Shown in pieces: positions 25,282 to 33,330 of a stretch of 64,000 bases of DNA (positions are counted from its first letter, which is position 1; each line of letters opens with the position of its first letter). A model generated the notes under the pieces. That model did no database searches, was not told the origin of the DNA, and saw only the letters and a program-made list of their open reading frames with translations. The stretch spans positions 1-64,000 of the forward strand of contig JACKGW010000005.1 of NCBI GenBank assembly GCA_020631815.1, written 5' to 3'. Position numbers and translations under genes: made by a program. This DNA is from Planctomycetota bacterium (GTDB taxonomy: Bacteria > Planctomycetota > PLA2 > JAEUHO01).

Positions 25282-26658
25282 TCACCACCCTTCCCGCGTC
25301 GCACGTCCCGGCGCACGACGGCCATGGCCCGGCTGCCCCGGGAACGTCAGGCCGAGGCTGAACGGCGCGAAGCCGTGCGCGTTGCGCTTGACGGGACGGT
25401 CCCGGTCGTCGGCGGGCTCCCGGGTCCTCCAGTCGAGCAGCGACCCGCTGGAGCGTCCGGCCTCGACCGCATAGGCCAGCGCATCGACCACGTCGTCGTG
25501 ACGCCCGAGCGGGAACGCCAGCAGCTCGTGGACGACCTCTTGTTCCCACGTGGCGCGGCGGGGGAGCAACAACCTGCCACCCTCGAGCGCGGCCGTCAGC
25601 GGCATGGCCCGGGCGATCTTGTCGCGGTCGGGACGCAGCTCACGTACCGGGATGCCTCGGCGTCGCGCCTCCTGGATGATCGCAAGCTGGAACGCCGTGC
25701 GCTCGATCCAGACCACGCGGACGTTGTGGGCCTTCACGATGCCGCGAATGGCCGGGACGATGTCGGGGCCCTCGCGCCTCGCACGATCGACGTGCAGGAG
25801 CAACAACCGCCCGTCCGGAGTCCGACCGAGCACGGCCACGACGGTGTAGTCCGCCGTCGTCTTGGTCGAGACCGCGAGGTCCACCGTGGCGAAGGCGGTG
25901 ACGGCGTTGCGGCTCACCTTGGTACCGTCCGGCAGGCGCCAATGGTCGGGGCCGTAGGGCTCGTAGCGTTGCTCCAGCCACTCCGGCTTGAAGAGCCCGG
26001 CGCCAGCCGTCACGAACTCCGCGAGGAACTCCTGCGAGAACAGGAGCGGTCCCATGTCCCGCCGCGCCGCCTCGATCTCGGTGGCCGGCACGATGGGGTT
26101 CTCGCTGGTCGGCCGCTGCCACCGTGCCCAGCCCGTGCTCGTCGCTGCGGTCTCGAAGAGGCCGTGCACCCAGTTCATGCCGTTGGGCGTGGTCAGGAAC
26201 ATGGCCCAACCCTGACGGTCGGCGAGCGCGGGGCGGATGCCGTGCGTCCAGGCTTCCTCGCTCATGAACGCCGCTTCGTCGAGGACCACGCCGTCGAGGC
26301 CGACGCCGCGCAAGGCGTCCGGGTTGTCGGCGCTCTTGACGGTCACGCTGCCGCCGCCCGGGAGGACGATCCGCATCTCCTTTTCGCGCTTCTCTATCCA
26401 GCCACCACGCAGCGCCTTCTTGAGGTCGCGCCAGATGAGGACGCCCTGGGGATATGTCGGAGCGATCCACCACACCTGTGCACCTTCGAGTGCGCCGCGG
26501 AAGCCGGAGTCCGGAGGGCCATGCCCTTCGACGCAGGCGATCAGGCCGAGGAGGCTCTTGCCCCAGCGCCGTCCGCAGACCACGACCTTGAGCCGCGCCG
26601 GATGGCGCAGCACGTCGAGCTGATGCGCCAGCGGTTGCGGGAGCAGGATGCGCCCCAC
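25282..26658 (-). CDS. terL: Phage terminase large subunit, copy 1
   Basis: A 458-residue terminase with the same motifs as its neighbour: VVVCGRRWGKS (ATPase), DGVVLDEAAF (Walker B), TLDLAVSTKTTADYT-type first nuclease strand (FATVDLAVSTKTTADYT) and RHDDVVDALAYAV. It starts at GTG 26658, 3 bp after the upstream 124-aa gene. Large terminases cut and translocate DNA into phage capsids. No portal, capsid or tail gene exists anywhere in the element, so the packaging machinery would have to be completed by a helper phage, or the genes are domesticated or relict. Divergence between copies is spread over the protein and more marked around residues 235-250 and at the tail. Confidence 0.92.
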   Translation of the reverse strand: MGRILLPQPLAHQLDVLRHPARLKVVVCGRRWGKSLLGLIACVEGHGPPDSGFRGALEGAQVWWIAPTYPQGVLIWRDLKKALRGGWIEKREKEMRIVLPGGGSVTVKSADNPDALRGVGLDGVVLDEAAFMSEEAWTHGIRPALADRQGWAMFLTTPNGMNWVHGLFETAATSTGWARWQRPTSENPIVPATEIEAARRDMGPLLFSQEFLAEFVTAGAGLFKPEWLEQRYEPYGPDHWRLPDGTKVSRNAVTAFATVDLAVSTKTTADYTVVAVLGRTPDGRLLLLHVDRARREGPDIVPAIRGIVKAHNVRVVWIERTAFQLAIIQEARRRGIPVRELRPDRDKIARAMPLTAALEGGRLLLPRRATWEQEVVHELLAFPLGRHDDVVDALAYAVEAGRSSGSLLDWRTREPADDRDRPVKRNAHGFAPFSLGLTFPGQPGHGRRAPGRATREGW

Positions 26659-26661
26659 GGG

Positions 26662-27036
26662 TCAGTCTCCGTCCGCGACCTCGGCGTCGATCACGTCGCC
26701 TTCGGGCAGCGGCTTCGCGGCACGCCAGTCACTCGCACGCACGATCTCGACGGTCTGGTTCACCTGCGTCAGCGCCAGCGTGGACGGGCCCGGCTTGAGG
26801 CCCAGCTGGTCGAGAGCCTTCTCACGCGCACCGGTCAGCGACGCGAGGCCCTCCATGGCCTGCAACCGCAGCTTCGCAAGCACCTCGGCAGCGCGACGTC
26901 GTTCGCGGGGATCTGCCTTCGTATCGCCCGCGATCTGGACCAGCACGGCGAGGTCCACGCTGTGGTGGAAAGCAGGCGACGACAGGAACGAGCGATATGC
27001 CTCGATCGCCGCCATGGCCTCGGCCTCGAGGTCCAT
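26662..27036 (-). CDS. Hypothetical protein in small-terminase position, 124 aa
   Basis: Begins MDLEAEAMAAIEAYRSFLSS and is largely helical with a charged middle (DTKADPRERRRAAEVLAKLR) and an acidic C-terminus (PEGDVIDAEVADGD). It overlaps the stop of the ParB-methyltransferase gene by TGATG (27034-27038) and ends 3 bp before TerL copy 1. The position directly upstream of terL, the size and helical nature fit a terminase small subunit, but there is no clear HTH, so this is an inference from context. Confidence 0.5.
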   Translation of the reverse strand: MDLEAEAMAAIEAYRSFLSSPAFHHSVDLAVLVQIAGDTKADPRERRRAAEVLAKLRLQAMEGLASLTGAREKALDQLGLKPGPSTLALTQVNQTVEIVRASDWRAAKPLPEGDVIDAEVADGD

Positions 27037-28406
27037 CAGGTCACCGTGGCGGGCGCGGGCACACGCTCTGCCTTCGTCCCCGTGAGCGTCTCTAACCGCT
27101 GCACGATCACGTCGCAGTACAGCGGGTCGAGCTCCATGAGGAACGCGGTGCGACCCGTGCGCTCGGCACCGATCAGCGTGGATCCCGATCCGCCGAACAG
27201 GTCCAGCACGTTCTCACCGGGGAGGCTGCTGTAGGTGATGGCACGCTCGGCCAGCTCGACGGGCTTCTCGGTGAGGTGGATCATCGACTGCGGGTTCACC
27301 TTCTTGACCTGCCAGATGTCGGGCACGTTCGGCGGTCCGAAGAAGCGATGCGCGGCGCCTTCCTTCCACCCGTAGAACGCCTGCTCGTGCGCGCCCATGA
27401 AGTCCTTCCGCGTGAGGACGGGGTGCTGCTTGTCCCAGATGATGGCTTGCGCGAAGTAGAGGCCCGAGGCCGTCAGCGCAGGCGGGTAGTTGGCGAGGTT
27501 CGCGTAGCCGCCCCAGATGTAGAAGGTGTGGCCCGGCAGCAGGACCCGCGAGGCGTTGCCGAACCACGCGAGCAGCATGGCGTCGAACTCGGCGTCGCTC
27601 ACGAAGTCGTTGGCCAGCGGTCGGTCCTTGGCGCGGAGCTGCGCGTGCGTCGCCTTCGCCTTGCCCGGATGCCGCGCCAGATCGAGCTGCTGGTGGTGGG
27701 TCTTGGCCCGCGTGTCGTTCTTGCGCGTGATGCCCGCTGCGATGGCGTTGTTGCTGCGAGGCTCGACCTTCACGTTGTACGGCGGGTCGGTGTTGACCAG
27801 GTGGATGGGGGCACCGTCGAGCAGCCGGTCCAGATCCTCGACCGAGGCGCTGTCCCCGCAGAGCAGCCGGTGCCGACCAAGCAGCCACAGGTCGCCCCGC
27901 ACCGTCGTCGCTTCGGCGGGCGGGTCCGGGACCACGTCCACGTCGACCTCGCCCTGCAACGCCCGGATCGCCATCTCGGCGTCGTGCGCGATGCGGGCCA
28001 TCTCCTTGTCGTCGAAGCCGAGCGTGCGGAACACCTCGGGCGGCAGCGCCTGCAACTCGGCTGCGAGCCGGATGCTGTCCCACGTCGCCAGCTCGGCCGT
28101 GCGGTTGTCGGCGATCGCGTAGCCGCGTGCGTCCGCGCCATCGAGGTTCGTCGTGATGACCGCGATGTGCGTCCACCCCAGCGACGTCGCCGCCGCCAGC
28201 GTCCCGTTGCCCGCCAGCACGGTGCCGTCGGGTGCCACGACGATCGGTTTCTGGAGGCCGAACCTCGTCAGGCTGTCCCGGATCGCCGCGAGGTTCTTCT
28301 CATCGTGCGCACGGGCGTTGTCCGGGTCCTGCTTGAGCTCGGAGATCGGGCGGAGCAACGGCTCCAGACCGGGGGCGTAGCGGGCGGTGGGGGTGTGGGC
28401 GACCAT
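27036..28406 (-). CDS. ParB-like nuclease domain fused to DNA N-methyltransferase
   Basis: A 456-residue phage-type fusion. Residues about 18-110 are a ParB/Srx-like domain (ISELKQDPDNARAHDEKNL, VVAPDGTVLAGNGTLAAA, GYAIADNRTAELATW). Residues about 170-440 are a beta-class N4/N6 methyltransferase with the catalytic NTDPPYNVKV and, later in the chain, the SAM-binding VLDLFGGSGSTLIGAER. Such fusions are common beside phage terminases and methylate phage or satellite DNA, often to evade restriction. It is the first gene of the overlapping block that continues through the two terL copies, and may cooperate or conflict with the type I system 130 bp upstream. Confidence 0.92.
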   Translation of the reverse strand: MVAHTPTARYAPGLEPLLRPISELKQDPDNARAHDEKNLAAIRDSLTRFGLQKPIVVAPDGTVLAGNGTLAAATSLGWTHIAVITTNLDGADARGYAIADNRTAELATWDSIRLAAELQALPPEVFRTLGFDDKEMARIAHDAEMAIRALQGEVDVDVVPDPPAEATTVRGDLWLLGRHRLLCGDSASVEDLDRLLDGAPIHLVNTDPPYNVKVEPRSNNAIAAGITRKNDTRAKTHHQQLDLARHPGKAKATHAQLRAKDRPLANDFVSDAEFDAMLLAWFGNASRVLLPGHTFYIWGGYANLANYPPALTASGLYFAQAIIWDKQHPVLTRKDFMGAHEQAFYGWKEGAAHRFFGPPNVPDIWQVKKVNPQSMIHLTEKPVELAERAITYSSLPGENVLDLFGGSGSTLIGAERTGRTAFLMELDPLYCDVIVQRLETLTGTKAERVPAPATVT

Positions 28407-28537
28407 TACGACGACTGTAGCAGAAGCGACAGCCGCGCCCTATCAAGATCGTGGGAACGATCGTCCGCCCTGGGCACCCTCGCGGCGCTACCCTGCCCGC
28501 CATGGCGGCCAAGGTGTCCTCGGCAGGGTGCCGACCA

Positions 28538-29575
28538 TCAGGCGTCGAGGTGATGGACGGCGGCGGCCGCGAAGGCAGTCTGGGCACTGCGCTCGGAGAC
28601 AAGTCGCGCCTCGAGGCGGTCGAGCACGTCCATCAGCTCGCTCACCCGGGCGACGATGCGGTACTGCTCCGCAGCGGGTGGGAGCGGGACTAGAACGCTC
28701 GCGAGCGAGCGGCCGGTGAGGTGCTTGATGGTGGCCCCTGTGAAGTGCTCGGCCAGCCTACCGTCCGAACTCGCGGCGCGAAGCACATGAGCCAGGTACC
28801 AGCTGCTGATGTCGGCGATCGGTCGGACGCGGTGCAGGGCCTTCTGAATGACCATGCCCTCGATGGACTGATCGCAGACGGCAGATCGCCCCGGCTCGCC
28901 GCCCTCGCAAACCACTAGATCTCCGATGCGAACAGTGCAGTCATCAAGTTGTGCGTCCTCGATACGCAGCTCTTTGATGTGCTCAGTATCGAAGCGATAC
29001 CACTGGACGTTGGCATTCCGCAGGTACGGACGCAAGTGCCCAGTGTTGTTGGCCTTGTCGAGCATCTTGCCGAGGCGCGCCTCGGTGATCTGCGCGAAGA
29101 ACACCCATCGCCACGAGGCCGGAATGGGATGCGGGCCCATCGGTTCGGGCCGCGGGTTCGATGCGCTTGTGTGAGACGGATGCACTGCTGGGTTTGCGGA
29201 TCGCGCCGTGGCAACTCGCTCCAACAGTGTGGAGACTGGCTCATCGTTCGGATCCTGAGGAACGAGCCTTCCGCGTAGGGCCAGTTCAAGCACCAAGTGC
29301 CGAAGCGGCTCAACATCCTCTGTACCGCAGATCATCTCATCGACGCGCTCCGCAAACCGCTCCCACGCAGCATCCACCTCCTCAGGCGATGCCGCCGACC
29401 GCAGCGCGTCGAGCGTGGAGTGACGCGCAGCCACCCGCGTGCGCTCGCGCCGATCCTGGGTCCGCTCCAGGTCGTCGAGCAACCCCATCAACTCGTCCAC
29501 GCGGGCGACGATGCGGCGCTGCTCGGCGAGGGGGGGGACGGGGATTGCCGCCGTTCGAATGTCATCAAGGCCTAG
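28538..29575 (-). pseudogene. hsdS: hsdS, 3' part (split by IS1182-family element)
   Basis: C-terminal part of a type I restriction specificity subunit. It contains the central conserved linker (IPVPPLAEQRRIVARVDELM), the second target-recognition domain, and the terminal repeat of that linker (PPAAEQYRIVARVSELMDVL). Its reading frame continues into 31118-31777 if the IS and one CTAG are removed: the joined codons read NSLGLDDIRTAAIP without a stop. Split, the subunit loses the link between its two recognition domains, so the restriction system probably cannot recognise its site unless the IS excises. Confidence 0.93.
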
Positions 29576-31113
29576 GAGCCTGCGCCACAGAGCGCACGCG
29601 CTCCTGATCTCGATTCGCTGCTTGGGAGCGGGGGTGGCGCGGCTCAAAATCGGGCATGGAACCGCTCTTCCGCCCGTACACGCCCGATCAGCACCATCTC
29701 CTGCCGCCCTCGCTGCGTGACTGGCTGGCCGAGGACCACCTGGCCTACTTCATCTCGGACACGGTGGACGACTTGGATCTGGGCGCCTTCCTCGCGCGCT
29801 ACCGGACGCAGGGTGCCGGGACGATTGCCTACCACCCGGCTCTGATGTGCAAGCTGTTGCTGTACGGCTACGCCACCGGGGTGTTCTCCTCGCGCAAGAT
29901 CGCCCGGGCCTGCGAAACGGACGTGGCCTTCCGGGTCCTTGCTGCGGGCGACCCGCCGAGCCATCGGACGCTGGCGCGGTTTCGCAAGCAGCACCTGTCC
30001 GCGTTTGAAGACCTGTTCCGGCAGGTCGTACGGGTGGCGCAAGATGCTGGCTTGGTGGCGTTGGGGACCTTAGCCGTGGATGGGTCCAAGGTGCGGGCGA
30101 ACGCCAGCAAGCACAAGGCGATGAGCTACGAGCGCATGAAGCAGGACGAGACGCGACTGAAGGCGGAGATCGAGGAGCTGCTCCAGCGGGCCGAGGACGC
30201 CGACGCGGCCGAGGATGCGGAGTTCGGCGAGGATCGCCGCGGCGACGAGATGCCCGAGGGCGTGCGACGCCGCGAGGATCGGCGCCGGGTGATCCGGGAG
30301 GCGATCAAGCGCCTGGAGGCCCGCGCCAAGGAACAGGACGCGGAGGCGCTGGAGGCGGAGGCGAAGCGCAAGGCGGCTGGCGAGACGAAGCGAGGGCCCA
30401 AGCGAAAGCATCCGCTGGGCAAGCCCAAGCCGAGCGCTCAGGAGAACTTCACGGACCCGGACAGCCGGATCATGGACACGCAGAAGGACGGGTTTCAGCA
30501 GTGCTACAACGCGCAGATCGCGGTGGACGCCCAGGCCCAGATCATCGTGGCGGCAGACGTTGGACAGAACGCCGCGGACAACCCGGCGCTTCTCACGGTA
30601 CTGGACCAGGCGAAGCGAACGACCGGACGTGATCCTCACGTTGTGCTGGCTGACGCGGGCTACAAGAGCGAGGCGAACTTCCTGGAGCTCGAGGCCCGTG
30701 GCATCCGTGGCTACGTGGCTCTGGGCCGGGAGGGAAAGCGTTCCGATCGGGACTCGAACCCAGCCCTCAAGGCGACGCGCCGGATGAAGCGCCGCGTGAC
30801 GAGCCGGCGCGGGCAGGAGCGCTACCGCAAGCGCAAGCACATCGTGGAAGCCCCCTTCGGGTGGATCAAAGGGGTGCTCGGCTTCCGGAGGTTCCACCTA
30901 CGCGGGATCGAGAGCGTGCGAGGCGAATGGAATCTGGTGTGCATGGCCTTGAACTTGAAGCGGATGGGCAGCAACTGGGCTTGGAGCTGACCTCCGGAGC
31001 GTCGGTGGCGGCCGCGTCAGCGCCGCGTACGTAGCCCCGGACCACGGCGAGCCCTCCACCGGAGCCGCGTAGGGGCCGATCGCGCCGAGAGGGTGGATCT
31101 GCGGCGCAGGCTC
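29576..31113 (+). mobile_element. IS1182-family insertion sequence in hsdS
   Basis: A 1538-bp element with near-perfect terminal inverted repeats: GAGCCTGCGCCACAGA at the left end and the complement of GAGCCTGCGCCGCAGA at the right, one mismatch in 16. It is flanked by a 4-bp duplication CTAG (29572-29575 and 31114-31117), typical of IS1182-type insertion into palindromic CTAG. Removing the element plus one CTAG restores hsdS exactly, so the boundaries are well supported. Confidence 0.93.
29656..30990 (+). CDS. IS1182-family transposase
   Basis: A 444-residue DDE transposase of the IS4/IS1182 type. It begins MEPLFRPYTPDQHHLLPPSL with the family's N-terminal DUF772 domain (ALMCKLLLYGYATGVFSSRK). 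Catalytic residues are placed in LAVDGSKVRANASKHK (first D), HVVLADAGYKSEANF (second D) and RKRKHIVEAPFGWIKG (E). A charged coiled-coil-like insertion with many Glu/Asp/Arg lies at about residues 160-250. It appears intact and is oriented opposite to the interrupted hsdS gene. Confidence 0.94.
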   Translation: MEPLFRPYTPDQHHLLPPSLRDWLAEDHLAYFISDTVDDLDLGAFLARYRTQGAGTIAYHPALMCKLLLYGYATGVFSSRKIARACETDVAFRVLAAGDPPSHRTLARFRKQHLSAFEDLFRQVVRVAQDAGLVALGTLAVDGSKVRANASKHKAMSYERMKQDETRLKAEIEELLQRAEDADAAEDAEFGEDRRGDEMPEGVRRREDRRRVIREAIKRLEARAKEQDAEALEAEAKRKAAGETKRGPKRKHPLGKPKPSAQENFTDPDSRIMDTQKDGFQQCYNAQIAVDAQAQIIVAADVGQNAADNPALLTVLDQAKRTTGRDPHVVLADAGYKSEANFLELEARGIRGYVALGREGKRSDRDSNPALKATRRMKRRVTSRRGQERYRKRKHIVEAPFGWIKGVLGFRRFHLRGIESVRGEWNLVCMALNLKRMGSNWAWS

Positions 31114-31117
31114 CTAG

Positions 31118-31777
31118 GCTGTTCTTGATTCCACGCTGACGATCCCACAACTGAGACAGGCCCATCGGCGACATGAACGCGATTGCCAGGTATTCGGCCG
31201 ACTCTAGTAGCGCCGGACGCGCCAGCGCGATGTGCTGGTTGATGTAGGCCTCCCCAAGGTCAGGAGGGACCACGCCAACCATCCCGGTGTCGCCGGTTAT
31301 GGAGATCAGTATGTCACCGTGCGCGGTTCGCGTCCGCGTGGCTTCGGCGGTGTCCGGGGGGCGTACATGCTGCACTACGGCAAGGTCTAGCCTCCTCGTT
31401 GCGTAGTCGAGGTTCCCAATACGTAGGAAACTTGCTCCAGAGTCAGCGTAGTACCTGGCCCATCCTCGGGAGCCGCTTGTCACAAACGCCATCACGTGCC
31501 CAGCTTCGTGCCAGCCCCAGGACGGAGGCAGGACGTACGGCTCGTCGTGCCGAGGTATCGGGCTATGCTCGAACGGCGCTGATCGGTGCTGAGAGTCACT
31601 CCGAGTTAGTACGTCGTCGATCTGCTGCAAGTAGTCAGCTGACGAGCCCTCGGAGGCATCTTGGTGCGCGAGTTTCCCGCGAACAGCGAGTTGCAGGACC
31701 AACTCTCGCAAGCGTGCGACGCCGTCTGGCGAGTCCGCCACGGCCTCGAATGCCGCGATCAGGTCACGCGGCGTCAC
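31118..31777 (-). pseudogene. hsdS: hsdS, 5' part (split by IS1182-family element)
   Basis: N-terminal part of the specificity subunit: MTPRDLIAAFEAVADSPDGV with LRELVLQLAVRGKL, then the first target-recognition domain up to SQLWDRQRGIKNSL, where the IS begins. Its ATG overlaps the hsdM stop by 4 nt, showing the original hsdR-hsdM-hsdS order. Joined with the 3' part the gene would encode about 565 residues, a normal HsdS length. Confidence 0.92.
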
Positions 31778-33306
31778 GCTTCTTCCCGCAGCAGCGCCGC
31801 AGCAAGTGCGGCCTTGAGCTCGTCACGTAGGGCGGCGGCGGCAGCTCGCTCCTGGTCAAACCGAGCAAGGAGCGTGTCCGGATCCTCGTGGGTCGCCTCA
31901 GGTGCGTTCGGGTTCGCGATGTCGAGGTTGAACCCTCGGTCCCGGATCTGATCGATCGTGACTCGCCACGCCTTGTCGGTCTCCCCGCGTGACGTCCACC
32001 ACGCCTTCTCGGGATCGAACTCCTCGATCCGCATGGGCTTCGTCTTGCTGTACGACTTGGCACCATCGGGGTACGGGTGCTCGTAGTACCAAACCTCCTC
32101 GGTCGGCTTGCCCTTCGTGAAGAACAGCACGTTCGTCTTGATGGACGTGTACGGCGCGAACACGCCCTTGGGGAGCCGCACGATCGTGTGGAGGTCGCAC
32201 TCGGTCAGCAGGTGCTCCTTCACCCGCGTCTTGACGCCCTCGCCGAACAGCGTGCCGTCGGGCAGAACGACCGCAGCGCGCCCGCCGGGCTTGAGCATGG
32301 CGACGATGTAGACCAAGAACAGGTCGGCCGTCTCCCGCGTGCGGAAGGCGCTCGGGAAGTTGTTCTCGATCCCGTCCTCCTCCTGGCCGCCGAAGGGCGG
32401 GTTGGTGACTACCACGTCCACGCGGTCCTTCGCCGTGATGTCGCGCAGCGGCCTGGCCAGGGTGTTGTCGTGGACGATCCCACTGGGCACGTCGATCCCG
32501 TGGACCACCATGTTGGTTACGCAGAGCAGGTGGGGGAGTGGCTTCTTCTCGATACCGCGGATGCTCGTCTGGAGCGTGACCTCCTGCTCCGGGCGCCTCA
32601 CCTCGGCCCTGCGGACGTGTTCGATGGCGCACGCGAGGAACCCGCCCGTGCCGCACGCCGGGTCCAGCACCGTCTCGCCGAGCTTGGGGTCCACCATGTC
32701 TACGGCGAACTGCGTGACGGCGCGGGGCGTGTAGTACTCGCCCGCGTTGCCCGCCCCCTGCAGCCCACGGAGGATCGTCTCGTAGATCTCGCCGAAGAGG
32801 TGGCGGTTCCTGCTGTCGTTAAAGTCGATGTCGGACTGGATGCGGTTGATCACCTGGCGGAGCAGCGTGCCCGACTTCATGTACTGGTAGGCGTCCTCGA
32901 AGACGCTGCGTACGAGCAGGCGACGACTCCGGAGGGCTCGGGCCTGCCTGGCCGTGGCGTCGCTGCCGTCGATCGGTGGGCCCGCCTCCAGGCCCTTGAG
33001 AGCGGGGAACAGCGTACTGTCGGCGAATTCGAGCAGGGCCTCGCCGGTTGCCCCTTCCTCCTCCTTGGCCCAGGCGCCCCAGCGCAGGTCCTCGGCGTGG
33101 CGCGTCTCGCCGCCCTCCAGCCACGTCACGTTGACCAGAGGCGAGGTGAAGCCGTCCTCGATCAGCTCGAGCTCGCGCTCACGGTCGTCCCAGATCTTGA
33201 GGAACAGCAGCCAGACGAGCTGGCCGATGCGCTGGGCGTCGCCGTCCACGCCGACGTCCTTGCGCATGATGTCCTGGATCGATTTGATCGTCGTGGTCAG
33301 GGACAA
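31774..33306 (-). CDS. hsdM: Type I restriction-modification methyltransferase subunit
   Basis: A 510-residue N6-adenine methyltransferase. The N-terminal helical HsdM domain starts SLTTTIKSIQDIMRKDVGVD; the catalytic part carries the SAM motif VLDPACGTGGFLACAIEHV and the N6-adenine motif VVTNPPFGGQEEDG. A coiled-coil C-terminus (RFDQERAAAAALRDELKAAL) would bind HsdS. The start is TTG 33306, with GGAGAGG upstream, 24 bp past the hsdR stop. The enzyme looks intact, so it could still methylate if a functional HsdS were supplied. Confidence 0.95.
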   Translation of the reverse strand: MSLTTTIKSIQDIMRKDVGVDGDAQRIGQLVWLLFLKIWDDRERELELIEDGFTSPLVNVTWLEGGETRHAEDLRWGAWAKEEEGATGEALLEFADSTLFPALKGLEAGPPIDGSDATARQARALRSRRLLVRSVFEDAYQYMKSGTLLRQVINRIQSDIDFNDSRNRHLFGEIYETILRGLQGAGNAGEYYTPRAVTQFAVDMVDPKLGETVLDPACGTGGFLACAIEHVRRAEVRRPEQEVTLQTSIRGIEKKPLPHLLCVTNMVVHGIDVPSGIVHDNTLARPLRDITAKDRVDVVVTNPPFGGQEEDGIENNFPSAFRTRETADLFLVYIVAMLKPGGRAAVVLPDGTLFGEGVKTRVKEHLLTECDLHTIVRLPKGVFAPYTSIKTNVLFFTKGKPTEEVWYYEHPYPDGAKSYSKTKPMRIEEFDPEKAWWTSRGETDKAWRVTIDQIRDRGFNLDIANPNAPEATHEDPDTLLARFDQERAAAAALRDELKAALAAALLREEA

Positions 33307-33330
33307 GGGGCCGGCCTCTCCAAAGCGCGT

